A stretch of 64,000 nucleotides of DNA from Cryptomeria japonica (GCF_030272615.1 NC_081412.1:481564872-481628871); one strand, 5' to 3'; counted from the first letter of the stretch, positions 1-12,090 are shown. Made by a program: numbers and translations. Notes: generated from the sequence alone by a model not told the origin.

Positions 1-3000
1 GTAAGCAGAAAATTTCACTGGCAAGACAAGGATCTTTTCTGCACCCAGATTTTTTTGCGGGAATATATCCGTGCTCCAGCCTGTACCCTTATTCATTTAC
101 TGCAATGTACAGATTTGAAATGACATCCCTGTACAATGGGGTCTCCATGTGACGAGGGCTAATATATATATTGTTTCACGGGAATTCATGGAATTCTCTC
201 CATTAAATGGGTATGCACTGGAACAAATTACATCTCTAAGGGAGATACACAAAGCTATATGGGGAACATAGCAAGCACTCAGCTGTTTCTTTTGCCTGTA
301 TGTTTTTTCATATGCTTTTAGTAGTGAACTTCACTAAAACGATAGCCATCAACGTATTTTATAAAAAAAATACAAAGGTCTATTGATACAGTCTAGCCTG
401 GGGACCAAATGAATGGAAGCTGTGTGCAAGCAGCACAAAACAAGTATTTTTGCACTATTTTGAGCTTGTTATGCTGTTCTCACCCTTTTGGTGGCCATTT
501 GCCAGAAATTTAAAAATTCCATCATTTAGTGAGGTATTTATAACTAGGAGCTCCATAAATTGCATAGAACTTTAAACAAATTTAGACAAGGAAATATATG
601 GTGTATGAGTAGTCAAATGAATCTCATAACCTATCTTGACATAGTTCTAACCCCATATGAACTCAAACTGGAACAAAGACTGGAGTTCTTAGGCCTTCTC
701 AAGGCAATATAGACAAGCATAATGGTAAACCACGCAAACTTATTGAATCAGTTTTTGATTCGACCACAACATTGTTGTCAGGCATTCTAACATTTCTTTA
801 ATTGTTGTAGTGAAAAATGCATTTTGTCAAACACTTAGGGCAATTTTCTGCACCTGATTTCTTTCTGCAGACATGGAGATAAATTCAAAATTTACTAATT
901 CTCCATAAGAGTTGAAAATCCATTTCAAATCTGTCATTGGCATCGTACAAGAGCTTCCTGATTGTTCCAACCTTTGAGTAGCCTTGATGCCTTTGTTTTT
1001 TCTATTTTCTGGTTCTATCTGTGCAAATTTCTAGATATAAACCCCTCTATTGTACTTCCCCAATGGACATTTTTCACTCAGCAAGCATATTTTTCTTCTT
1101 TTTGACCCAAATACTATTTTTTTGGATTTTCTTGCCACAAGGCTTCCATTTGTTGCTGCCCATTCAAAAATTAATAATTCCTACTCTATCTTCACGCCCA
1201 TGACACAAGAATTGCAGTTACAGTTTCTCTAGGGATCACCCATTGACTTCTAATCTTCCCCTTTGCATCAAAATGCCTTTCACAAGACAAGATAGTTGTT
1301 TTTCTTTCAAAGAGGGATCGTTTTGAATTGAAGCACAAAAATCAAGTACTAGAACTGACAGTAGTAAAGCTTTGTTATGGATCTGTGATATATGCAGCTG
1401 GATCTAGGTCTGGTCTGAATTGGGTTCAGCATCTGATTCAGTTGGCAAAGGATTCCATCAGGGGGTGGCGAACAGTCTGCAAGTTTGTCTCAGGCAAATC
1501 TAGGAGAACCCAAACAGTTTGGTGAATGATGAATCTGTGTGAAGCCACAACGGAAACAAAGGCTATGATCTATAAATTAATATCCAAATGGGCGATTGCT
1601 CATATCCCACTGACTCAATAATGCACTTCCCCGAAAGTATATGCTTGAATGCTTCTGCAATGCAACATGCTATATGATTGTCCATTTCAAAAAGAGCCTT
1701 ACCACCCACCCCAGGTCAACTATAGAAAGGAGGTGGTCGTATGCACTGGTTTGGCTGGCAGTTGTTCTTGGTGGTCTTGCATGCATTCATGGCAGTCTAT
1801 GTCATGGCTAAGGGTGGGGTCCCAAGGAGGGAGGCTTTAATTTTTCAGTGGGCACTGCTGAGATTTTTTAAGAATATCTTAAAGTGGGTGGTCCCATGAA
1901 TTTTGTAGTGCAGTTTATGCTTAAAAGTTTAAGCTCCTAAATTTGTGAAAGCTGATCGTCTCATGAAATTCAACATTTTGCATATTCAATTCAACAGAGT
2001 AAATAAATATAAAATAATAAAGAAATTAATTGGTGGAAATTAAAAAACCCCATATGATAACAAGTGGCAGGAAAAAAAGCTAAGCTGGTGGGGCAATTTC
2101 TAGCCCCACCCCAATTGCACCTGCTTGAATCTTCAAACTAAAAAGTAGGGGCTGTTATTATCGACGGAAAGATTCTAACTAATCCTGTAGCATATATTTT
2201 TTTGTTTCATGAAACCCCCTGCTTCTTCAATATATAGCCTGAAGACTCCCCCATGAGACCTCAGTCTATGTGCTTTTATTCTATGGATGGGGAGTATTTT
2301 TCAAATTCTTTTTAGGCTACAAATTATATGTATTTAACCAAGGTATTTTTTCTTTGGGAAAAACCTGTTATCTGTTAGAATTGATGCATCATCCTTTGAC
2401 ATAAGAAGAAAGGGGCAGGCACATGGATTACTGATTTCATATTTCCTTGGAAAAGAAATTGGTAATCTTTATATATATGAAATGATTACAGATTTTTATC
2501 ATTTCATATTTATAAAGATTACTGATTTTGTATTTTTTTGGCTAATTTTAGTAGAGTTAAAAAAATGTATATTTTTTTGAATTGATATGCTGTGGTCATA
2601 TATCTCAAAATTAATAGTATTTAATAATTATCGAATTAAAATATTAAGAATTATGTATGTTGTTTTTAATATTCCTGCGTTTAGGTTCCAAGTATATATT
2701 TATGATTTTAACAGGATTTTATATGAACAAATCTAACTCCATAAAATGCTTTACTTGATTCAAAAATCTAATCCATGAACCCTAACCAGTCCGAACTAAA
2801 AACTGACAACATAGTAGCAAAGGAGAAAATTCTGTATTATTTTACACTTATTTTTTTAATTAAACCAAAAAGTGAAACATGCCGATATCAGATAAATTAC
2901 CATGAAACATATTAATGACAGATCAACGATCGAATAAATTGTGAAGTATCAGATATTTAGCATAATGCAACAACCAAAAGCATGTGGCAAGGATACACCC

Positions 3001-3640
3001 ATAGTCTTATGAATACATTATTGTATTTTTGTCATCAAAGCAAGGAGCTGAATATATTATTCCCTTACTCTAAACCATTTGAAGTTTCCATATGACACGG
3101 GCATGTAGCTCAGGGGCTTACAAAAACTAAAAAATAATAACAAAGCAAATTGTCTTATAATTTCAAGTTTACCGTTAATGCTGAATATAATTTTTTTACT
3201 AAAGCTTAACAGTTAACACACATAAAAATCTATATGGGTTTCACAGAAAAATAGTTTGGAGTGGGTAGACAAGATGGCAACATATTTGAGTTCAGAGTAT
3301 GGTTGAGCCCATGTTGAATGACGACTAATTCAAATATTTGCGTGATTCATTAGAAGTCACAATATATCGTTGGTGTGTGTTGAAATGGGTCAGCCTTAAA
3401 CAACACACACTAAGCTTTGACTGAGTGTGTGTTGTACCATGTGGGCCCCGCTTACAATTTCAGTTGCCGTTTGTTTATTTGTTTCCGTTTGCCAGGTTTT
3501 TAAAAATATTTGCATGTGTCCGGTCTTGTCTTGTCACACTCGGGGAAAATATTTGCGCGTCTAAATACAGCAGTCCATGTCCTCTTTCACGTTTTAAATT
3601 GGAATGCCAATTACCTACAGTAGTTTATACATACATAATT
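1..3640. other. AT-rich sequence without a recognisable gene
   Basis: I see no gene here. Open frames are all 65 codons or shorter, lack known motifs and have no splice-site framework around them. The stretch is moderately AT-rich. The only clear structure is the hairpin at 2462-2522, with short GTGTGTGTTG-type direct and inverted repeats near 3370-3440. It may be decayed repeat or far-flanking intergenic DNA. Confidence 0.5.
2462..2522. repeat. 25-bp-arm inverted repeat (hairpin)
   Basis: The arms 2462-2486 and 2498-2522 are reverse complements over 25 bases with a single mismatch, separated by an 11-base spacer. The arms begin GTAATCTTTATA. It could be the remnant of a small foldback or MITE-like element. 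I see no clear target duplication around it. Confidence 0.8.
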
Positions 3641-3661
3641 TTTTTTTTTAAACAATAAAGT

Positions 3662-3666
<5 letters not shown>

Positions 3667-3705
<39 letters not shown>
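3667..3705. repeat. (AT)n microsatellite
   Basis: About 39 bases of uninterrupted AT dinucleotide repeat at the left edge of the very AT-rich block. Confidence 0.95.
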
Positions 3706-3706
<1 letters not shown>

Positions 3707-3738
3707 TATGTTTTATATATGTATATAAAAAAGGTATA

Positions 3739-5345
3739 TTATTTAAAACAGTAAAAAAGGCAATTATGTAATATATAATGAACATATCTTTTATAAAAAT
3801 AAAAGAACAGATTAATTTTATATTGTATTATTAATTACAATTATTATTATTATTATTTTTAAATTAATCATATTAATTATTTTTATTATAAAATTTTAAT
3901 TTTTTAAAATTATTTTTACTATAATTAATGTAGATAATAATTAATATCAAATTATTTATTATCATTTATTTTATTTTTTAATTTAAATAAAAAAGATATT
4001 AAATATTGTCAAATTTGTTTACAGATATTGGTAAAATGACCTCCAAGATTCAAACCCTTGGACCATTAATTAAAAAAAAATATAAATTTTATTTTATAAT
4101 TTTTTATAAATTTTATGTTAATTATGTAAATTTGTACATATGTAAACAAAATTATATTATTTCAAATGGTAAAAAGGCATGTGTATAATATTTAATTCAC
4201 TTATCTTCTATAAAAATAAAAGGACAAATTAATGTTACATTGTATTATTAATTGTAATTCATTTTAATTTATTTTTGACAAATTAATCATATTAATATTT
4301 TTTATTATAAAATTCCAATTGTTATCATGATTAGTTTTCATATGATCAATGCAGATTATAATTAATATCTAATTATTTATTATCATTTTTTTTAATTTTC
4401 TAATTTTAGTACAAATGATATCATATAATGACAAGTTTTAGCATCATATTAAATAAAATTAATGATTTATATACTCATACATTTTAAATAAACATTTAAA
4501 ATATTTATTATCCCAAATTTCATCACCATTGCATCCAAATTTTCACTCATATCTATATGCATTATTTAAGAGATGTTTTGAGAATTTATAATATAAATGT
4601 TTTAAATATAATTTAAAATTTTATGTTGTCAATTTTTAAAAAAAACCAAAGAAATTTTATTTAACTAGGATAAGTCCATAGATCAATAGATAAAACTATG
4701 TTCTATCAATTGTGTTTGCATAACTAACATGAAACATATTTAACTAAAATAGTTTTTTTAATCAAATCGAAAAAACTACATTTACAAATATCACTTGTTT
4801 ATATATTATATTTATTATTTTTAAATTATATTATATTATATTCTAATAATCATTAAAATCTAAAAAACTAAAATAAACTACAATGGGAGATTTCCATCCA
4901 TATAGAAATATATGGCTCGGTCTAGTAATATATTTTTCTGAAATGTGTAATAAAAATATAAATTAAAAGGTATTGTTTAACAATTGATTTAGTAAAATAA
5001 TTTAAACTTTTTTATCTTAATAAGTAAAATTCTTTGTAAGATTTTTAGGTCATTTTTAAAAATTATAAAATTTTGTTGAATATTACAATGTTGTAAATAG
5101 AAATCAAAGAATGAGATATATATTTCACAAGTAAATTAGATTTATAAATATAATATTATTAATTTATTTTAAATAATAATAAAATTTAAAAATCTGAACA
5201 ATTCAATTATTACTATTTTTTAATGTGTGTACATGTATTTCAAATAAAATTTAATATCATTATATTAAAATAAAAACATAAAAAATGCTAATAAATAAGT
5301 TGATATTAATTATTATCTACATTGATCATAGTGAAAAATAATCAT
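3739..5345. repeat. AT-rich block with internal duplication and inverted ends
   Basis: About 250 bases at 3739-3987 recur, diverged, at 4158-4410, an offset of about 420. Both copies share a core with TATAAAAATAAAAG and end near ATTATTTATTATCATTT. The segment 4326-4370 also reappears in inverted orientation at 5301-5345, sharing TTGATCAT and the flanking TAATCATG. This looks like an old AT-rich nonautonomous element or tandem duplication. No coding frame of note is present, and the boundaries are approximate. Confidence 0.55.
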
Positions 5346-5693
5346 GACTTTATAAAATATATTTCTCCAGACAACAAAGGAGTGCTCTGCAATTGGTATG
5401 ATTCCAGGAAGGCTGTCTACTCACACTCCTTGGTTTTCAGACCTGGATTGTTGGTGCTCGTGTGTTTCCCTTGGTGTCCTGTTGGTGTCTTGCGTCATCT
5501 TTGTGTGTGATTGATATCTTGCTCGTGTCGCCTCCTTGGTGTTTGATTGTTTTGTTTAGTGGTTGCCTTGTTTGTGTTTCTTTCCCTTTGCTCCTCTTGC
5601 ATATGTGTTCTTTTTTCTCTGCATGATTTTCATCAGGTGCTCTTGGGCTTAGGCGGTTGTGATCCTTCCCCGAGGCTGCTCGTGTCAAGGTGG

Positions 5694-7003
5694 ATGGGTA
5701 GTGTTAATGATGGCGAGCCCAATTGCAAGAATGATGAGGAGCATATGATTGATAATAGTGGGAGTTTGGAGAATGAGATTGTTAATCCGCAGAAGGGCAA
5801 GCATGAAAAACTCTCATACAAAGCAATGGTCTCGGAGCAATCGGCCATAGTTTGCCCTCCTACTAATTTCGATGGAAGATTTTGCAAGCAGGGGCACATG
5901 GATTCAAAGATTGGTCCGAGAGGGCCCTCCCTCAACCGATGGAGATAAACTTGGAACTGGTGGTGACAGTGCGACCGACGACCCCGAAGGGGAAGGAAAT
6001 GGTAAGTCTCGTCCTCTCAGGTTGAAGACCCTCAGCTTGTCTCCAAATGAAGATATGATTAAAGCCATTAGATATGAGCAGTCGCATTTAAGAAATATTG
6101 CAATTTTCTTTGTTTGTATGGATAGAGAGTCCTTGGCCTCGCAAATTTTTTTGATGATTGGATTGCCAATGTCTGGGGTAAGAAGTTAGGTATTCATGTT
6201 AATTTTTGCAGAATGATTCAAAAGGGATTATTGTGGTTTTTTTGAAATCCCATAATATGCAAGATAGGGTTTTGAAGAATTTTTTTTGGAATGTGGGGCA
6301 CTCTTTGTTTAGGGCATTTCCATGGTCCCCTAAAGGGAATGTCGAGTAGGTTATTGCTCATTCCTCCCCTAATTGGGTTGAAATTAATAACCTTTAGCCC
6401 GAATTTTGGCCATTCATTACTCTGATTTTGAAACCTTTGGGTTTGGTTCTGCAAGTTGAGGAATCGAGAACCCTCACTTGAATGCTAGGGCTCTTGTAGG
6501 GCTTGTTCCTGAGGTTGTCTTTCCCGACATTATCTCTTGATTTTGAAGATGAGAGCTTTGCTTGGGAACTATCCAAGTTGGGCAATTTGGGGGCTTGTTT
6601 TTTCTGCAAAATTAATGGGCATACGAGGAAAGATTGCCCTTCTCTGAAAAGTTCTCATAGTGCTAACTTTAACATTGCTTCTAAAGGCAATATGAGAAGT
6701 GATCCTAGTAAAGCGCATAACTTTGTTAATAATACTAAAGAAGGTAATAATTTACCAGGGGATAGCACCTCTGATATTGGAATTGAGAAGGTCAATTCGG
6801 GTCTTGATTGCTCGACTGATGATAGTAATGGTAACAAATTTGTTAGCCTCTCCAATCCTCTGTTTGAGGATGAGTACGAGGTTGTCCAAGTCATTGACAT
6901 GGTTGCTCCTTCCAACATCCTAGTCGCGTGTCACTCAGTACAGGCTAATCTTTGCAATTGTGATCAAGTTAAGGTTGATAATCTCTCTCCCCCCCCAGAC
7001 TAA
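5694..7003 (+). pseudogene. LINE ORF1 (DUF4283-like, CCHC zinc knuckle), broken
   Basis: The nucleic-acid-binding ORF1 protein of a plant LINE. The ATG at 5694 opens a frame beginning MGSVNDGEPNC that stops at 5948. The reading then shifts through 5872-6189 and on through 6190-6500 with several stops. This part has the feel of the DUF4283 domain (SLASQIF, then a region with WSPKGNVE). The last part, 6503-7003, is open for 166 codons and carries a clear CX2CX4HX4C knuckle (CFFCKINGHTRKDC) near 6591-6632, followed by a Ser/Asn-rich tail. At least two frameshifts and three stops mean no protein is made. Assignment to a LINE rests on the knuckle and on the endonuclease that follows. Confidence 0.7.
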
Positions 7004-7238
7004 ATGCACAATAACTTGCTCTTGCAAGTATTAAGGAGAAAGCTGGTTTAATAGGGAATGCCTTCCAAGTCCCCTCTGAGTTGAATATGAGTAACTCCTT
7101 ACCTGGTATCATGAATTCCATGGTGGATGCATCTTTTGATAAGCAGATTGTGCCCTTTGGAGCTGATGGTATGGCTATCAACAATTCTGAGCAGTTTATA
7201 GAGGTTTTTAGTAAAAAGGTTAGGAAGAAAGCATCAAG

Positions 7239-7786
7239 GATAAAGACATTATCTGCCTCCAAGAAATCAAAGTGGTAGGGTTCCATGCCTATACTATGTT
7301 GAAATTTTTGTGGGGCCAGGCCATTGGGTTCCACTCCAATCATGATAGGGGCAAAGGTGGTACTGCCATTTTGGTTGGTCCTAAGTGGGTAGATAAGATC
7401 ATTGCTAATGGTGTATCCCCTTGCCAAAGGGCTCTATGGGTCACTTTCAAAGAGAAGGACTATGTTTTTGGTATTTGTAATATATATGTTGCTAATGATT
7501 ATAAAGATAGAGCCAGTTTTTGGGATTGGTTGACAACCGGTCTCCCGAATGCCCACTAGAATTTTGTGGGTGATTTTAACATGATCGAGCATGGTGAGGA
7601 CAAAAGTGGTGGCAATAAGCATTGTTGGAAGGGTAATGAACACTTTTTCTGGGCTAAGTTCAAGAGGATATTTAATCTGGTAGATCCTTTGGAGAGGAAA
7701 AAGGGCTCGTTTTCTGGTATTTGTTTCACATGGTATAATAATCAAAGTGGCAGGTAGAGAATGTATTGTAGATTGGATAGATTCTA
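7239..7786 (+). pseudogene. LINE ORF2 endonuclease domain, N-terminal part
   Basis: The start of the APE-type endonuclease that nicks target DNA for LINE insertion. In one frame I read DIICLQEIKVVGFHAYT, containing the family's catalytic LQE glutamate motif. Next comes GGTAILVGPKW, typical of plant L1 endonucleases, and then FVGDFNMIEHGEDKSGG with the GDFN motif. SGICFTWYNNQSGR completes the known order. One in-frame stop lies just before NFVGDFN (near 7557) and another after the SGR (near 7755). The domain is cut at 7786 by the gap, so the final His motif and the whole reverse transcriptase are not visible. Confidence 0.8.
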
Positions 7787-8286
7787 NNNNNNNNNNNNNN
7801 NNNNNNNNNNNNNNNNNNNNNNNNNNNNNNNNNNNNNNNNNNNNNNNNNNNNNNNNNNNNNNNNNNNNNNNNNNNNNNNNNNNNNNNNNNNNNNNNNNNN
7901 NNNNNNNNNNNNNNNNNNNNNNNNNNNNNNNNNNNNNNNNNNNNNNNNNNNNNNNNNNNNNNNNNNNNNNNNNNNNNNNNNNNNNNNNNNNNNNNNNNNN
8001 NNNNNNNNNNNNNNNNNNNNNNNNNNNNNNNNNNNNNNNNNNNNNNNNNNNNNNNNNNNNNNNNNNNNNNNNNNNNNNNNNNNNNNNNNNNNNNNNNNNN
8101 NNNNNNNNNNNNNNNNNNNNNNNNNNNNNNNNNNNNNNNNNNNNNNNNNNNNNNNNNNNNNNNNNNNNNNNNNNNNNNNNNNNNNNNNNNNNNNNNNNNN
8201 NNNNNNNNNNNNNNNNNNNNNNNNNNNNNNNNNNNNNNNNNNNNNNNNNNNNNNNNNNNNNNNNNNNNNNNNNNNNNNNNNNNNNN
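7787..8286. other. Run of 500 Ns (assembly gap)
   Basis: Exactly 500 N characters, the usual placeholder for a gap of unknown size. Comparison with the right LTR of gypsy-1 predicts that about 109 bases of left LTR, the left target duplication and the rest of the LINE should lie here or be missing. Confidence 0.98.
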
Positions 8287-8413
8287 TTATGGCTTCAAAA
8301 ATGAAATGTTTGTTTGTTTTTAAGTCTTTGCATAGATTTGAAATCACATAACATGAACTAGAAGGAAATTACAATAATATGCAACATGAAGATTGAACTA
8401 CTGCTGATATGAT
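8287..8413 (-). repeat. Left LTR of gypsy-1, outer fragment
   Basis: These 127 bases match 20738-20864 of the right LTR almost base for base (TTATGGCTTC...GATATGAT). They are the outer part of the left LTR, stranded 6.3 kb away from the rest by the inserted copia-type LTR. The last five bases, ATGAT, are the target duplication. Confidence 0.93.
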
Positions 8414-9222
8414 TGTTGGCATTATGTGAACCGGTATGAAGACATAATGATATTGTATGTTGTCATTGATGTCAATATGTGACATGATGTGAACCGGCAC
8501 ATGTGATAGGTGAAAAGAGAGAGGAACCAGCATATGTATGAACCGGTTTATATGCCAAAGTGAAGCGGCATATTTGTTCAAGATGAACCGGCATGCAGTT
8601 ATGGGAACCGGCACATGGAAACATTGTGTTACTACCGGTTGGTAGGTAGTTTCCACTTCAGGATTTCCGGTTGGAGTACCTCAAGCTTGTGTGACTCAAT
8701 CGGTGATCTTTGTGTGATGAGTTAGCAGTATAATGGAGAACAGATCGTGTTGCCACGTAAGCTCTGTGCACGTGAAGGATCTTGCATGAAGAAGACTATT
8801 CCTATCTACCTCGGGAATGTGCGAAGTTTGTCAAGTGGTGATAACGCGTGATGGGTTATCAGCCGCCATGAAATCGGTGGATAATGGACGATGGAGAATG
8901 TCTTGAGATCGATTCAAGATTGTTGCATTTAATGCAGTATGATTCAACGGTCAAGATTGAACCGCTTGAATTGCTTAACCTAACAGGTTTAGGGTTTAGG
9001 GTTTTTGCTACCGACCTGTCTGTTTCCTATAAGGTTGATGTTGTGTTTCTTTCTAAGGTTGTTGGCAAAAGTTGTGAGTGTGTATCCAAGGGAAGTGATA
9101 CGTGATACTTGCCAAACCAAAGGAGAGAAGAGATACCTGCAAAGTGAATGTGCAGAAGGAGAAGAGGAGCCAAACGGATCTGCATTAGCATTGAGTGCTG
9201 TTACCAGATCATTGTAATTCCT

Positions 9223-9554
9223 GTTGATCTTTAACCACTTCAACAGTTGTGAAATCCCTTAACAGGGTAGCCTTAACTAGGCTTGATGCAAAATCCCTTA
9301 ACAAGGTAGTCTTAACCGGCTTGATTCAAATCCCTTAACAGGGTAACTCGAGGTTAATGAGTTCTGAGAAGCTATAGAGCTCTGGAGATCCTTTAGCTAT
9401 TGAGTTCTTGAAATCCTCTAACAAGGTAACCCTAACCAGGTCTAACCCTTAACCGGGTATTATAGCCATCCCTTAACCGGGTGATCCCTAACAGGATCGG
9501 TTCCTAGCAGAACCTATTGTAATGTCTTTAACCAGACAAGGCTCCTAACAGAGC
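9223..9554 (+). repeat. Array of about 13 micro-hairpins with a constant loop
   Basis: Short stems of 3-5 bp enclose a nearly constant loop (C/T)TAAC(A/C). Examples are AGCCT/AGGCT (9269-9283), CCC/GGG (9256-9267 and 9332-9343), ACCC/GGGT (9445-9458), GATCC/GGATC (9483-9498), GGTTC/GAACC (9499-9514), TGTCT/AGACA (9523-9538) and GCTC/GAGC (9541-9554). The stems differ in sequence but stay paired, while the loop is kept. They lie in the copia-type LTR just before the CACCGTGGTTTTTCCC motif, so they would be in its RNA if that region is transcribed. Confidence 0.85.
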
Positions 9555-11225
9555 GGACTTCAAAAGAGTTCAGAAGCAACTTGTGGGTATTCATCCCCAC
9601 CGTGGTTTTTCCCAGTTGGGTTTCCACGTGAAAAATATGTGTGTCATGTGTAATGCTTTTATCTTGTGGTGCTTTGTTATTACCTGTTGAGCATATGATG
9701 GTTCTATGTTTTATGCCTGTCTATAAAACATATTGAACTCACTGTTATGAAGTTTTGATGTTAGTTTACCTGTTCATGAAAGAGAGTGTAATGGTACTAT
9801 AGTATTGAGCTAAGAGGAAAGCTTAGTGAGTGACCGGTTTATGATTGTTTGAGTTGTGTTGACGTGTATTTTGTACACCATCATACACAGAATAAAATAC
9901 CTAAGGGTATCTTATCCTCTCTTGAATAAAGTCGCTAACTGCTGAAGATTCGCATGAAGGATCAGTTAGGATGACTTCAAGGTTCCTTTTGGTAGGGTCT
10001 CTACGTGTGGATAAGCTCCAGTGGTATGATGTGATTTGCTGGAATCACAAGGGGACTTACATTGAACTTCCGATCTGCTTTGCTGGAACACAGGCTCTTA
10101 CTAGCTTAGATTAAAAAATGGAAAAAGGATGGGGGTGAAGAGAGGATCTAATCTTAATACTAAGAATGTAGGAGCAATGATTGATTTTGATGAAACTCTA
10201 ACTAGGTCTTGTTTTGACATCAATGGAACATCTACACAAGGCTAGTGCGATCTTCTATGGGAAGCTTTATGATGTTCAAATCATCACCGCAGCCATAGAT
10301 ACCATCCAAGTTGATGCATATCAATGGAGAGGCGACAAATTGAAATTGAGCTTGAGCTGAACGATTCCAGTTGACTACACAAGGCAAGTCTGCAATCAAC
10401 AAACTGCTAGTAGTATGGGTATACGAATTTCACCATCAATCAATCACATTTCCTCCATTCATCTAATCATCTACCATCTAAGATTGAAGACTCAACAAGA
10501 AACCATGCAAATTGCAAGAAAACGACATATTTCACCATTACTTCAATGAAAATGGAGTTTGTTTACAATCAATGGCAACAATTTCTTGCCTTGTCCTCCT
10601 ATTCTACTATCTATCTACTAACTACTTTCAACTATTTCTATCCTATCTCTCTAACTCTCTAGCTATTGCTAATTAGCCTTTTTAAATGAAATGCCTGGGC
10701 TTATATAGTGCCCACAATACAACTTGATGGCTTAGATCAATTCAAGATCAATGGCCAAGATTCAACAATGAAAACCCTAATTAGGGTTTGTTACAACCAT
10801 TACATAACATTTAATGCTTGACCAATGATAAAATTGTATTGCTTGGACACATGTCCCCTCTAGAAAAATCGACCAATGGATAGCCGGGGTAGGTACATCG
10901 GAGTTTGTGCCACCTTCCATGAGTTAAGTACATTGAATCTGGACATGCTGAGGTGGACCATACTGACTGGAGGAGTGATGACTGGGATGCCACCTCATCT
11001 GACACTTGTAGCTTGCTAGATATTCAATTTGATGTCGTTGAGAGGCTATCTTTAATTAACTCTGGTTCTAACTCCTTGTGTCCTTGATGTGCAAGACGAT
11101 GATGTACCTCGCCTTGGAACGCTGGATTGAAAGAGGTTGCCCATGTCCTGGCAAAGACCGTCCTGGCGAAGACCGTCCTTGATCCGGCTTGATTTTCCTT
11201 GATGAGATCTCCATTTGATGCCTAC

Positions 11226-11397
11226 ACAACATTTCAAAATTAGAAACGTGATTTTGCAATATATAACATAGATAGAGAGCAAATTTTAGGAAACTTAATG
11301 ATAAGTCCTTTATTAATCATTTCCTAAAAAAGATTGAGCTAAGGATTCAAAATTTCAAAATTTCAAAATTTAAGCTACAATAAATCCATATCGCCAT
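11226..11397 (-). other. Possible intron in the leader of the copy-1 unit
   Basis: On the minus strand a GAGAG|GTATGG donor (near 11397) and a TTGTGTAG|GC acceptor (near 11226) follow the TATA box by about 370 bases. In copy 2 a CTGCAG|GTACAAAAC donor (near 50898) and a TTTTCCAG|GT acceptor (near 50441) sit at the matching place. Agreement between two diverged copies is the only support. Confidence 0.35.
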
Positions 11398-11767
11398 ACC
11401 TCTCTTGAGAGCCTAACTCTAAAATGCAAAACAAGGAATTTGCCTAGGCAAAATCAAAATTAGATGGTCTTCAACGTGATCTCCCTTCAAAATAGCAATT
11501 TCGCCACCTTTCAAGTTTTTGACGTGATCTTCAAGGATAAGGAACGTCCTCTTTATTAATTCGCCACCCTTGGAATCTTTGATGTGCTCTTCAATGTCCT
11601 TGGCAAGTTCGCCTAACTTGAAACTCAAACTCCTTTGATAATGCTTGTACCTTCCCTTTGAAATTCGCTCCTTCTCTTGAATGATAATTTCGCACTTCCT
11701 TTGTATACTCCAAGTCGCATATGAAAGAGGATGCTTGAATAATGATTTAAAAATGAAATAAACACCT

Positions 11768-11861
11768 CCTTTTATAAGCACTTTCCTCATGCATTACCTT
11801 AGGCCGACTTGGTGAAAACAAAGACAATTAAAAGCCATTTTTAATAAAAACCAAGGCCGAC
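11768..11861 (-). promoter_or_regulatory. TATA box with upstream GCCGAC motifs (copy 1)
   Basis: On the minus strand a TTATAAAAGGA box lies at 11768-11779. GCCGAC occurs in the plus-strand text at 11803-11808 and 11856-11861, upstream of that TATA box. (A/G)CCGAC is the core of the plant DRE/CRT element bound by DREB/CBF factors. Use as a promoter is inferred from the same arrangement in the other two copies. Confidence 0.5.
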
Positions 11862-12090
11862 TTTTGTAAAATAAACCCAAGCGCTCAATTTGTTTTTATA
11901 ATTAATTAACTTTATGCCTTTATAATTAATTTTTTTGATTTTTAATAGGCAAAATTAATTAATAAATGTTATGCGTTATTTTTAAATGCCATTTAATTAA
12001 ATTTTGAAAACCCTTCGAACTTAGCATTTAAAATAAATTAAAAATGTTTATTTAGCGCCAAAAATTTTGAAGATGGGAAATACATACCTC

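Larger units (their letters stand above)
5370..7786 (+). mobile_element. LINE (non-LTR) retrotransposon fragment, 3' part missing
   Basis: A plus-strand LINE remnant. It has a GT-rich leader at 5370-5690, an ORF1 with a CCHC knuckle, and the start of an ORF2 endonuclease. Several frameshifts and stops show it is dead. The sequence enters the N run before any reverse transcriptase appears, and no RT is found beyond the gap. The rest is therefore either in the gap or was lost. The order ORF1 with zinc knuckle followed by an apurinic-type endonuclease is that of plant L1-type elements. The 5' end is a guess from where the composition changes. Confidence 0.75.

Noticed and set aside
5437-5935. 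Minus-strand frames opposite the LINE ORF1
   Set aside because: Shadows of the plus-strand LINE, which has the recognisable knuckle and endonuclease.
7747-8351. Open frames of 185-196 codons across the gap
   Set aside because: They exist only because Ns are translated as unknown residues.
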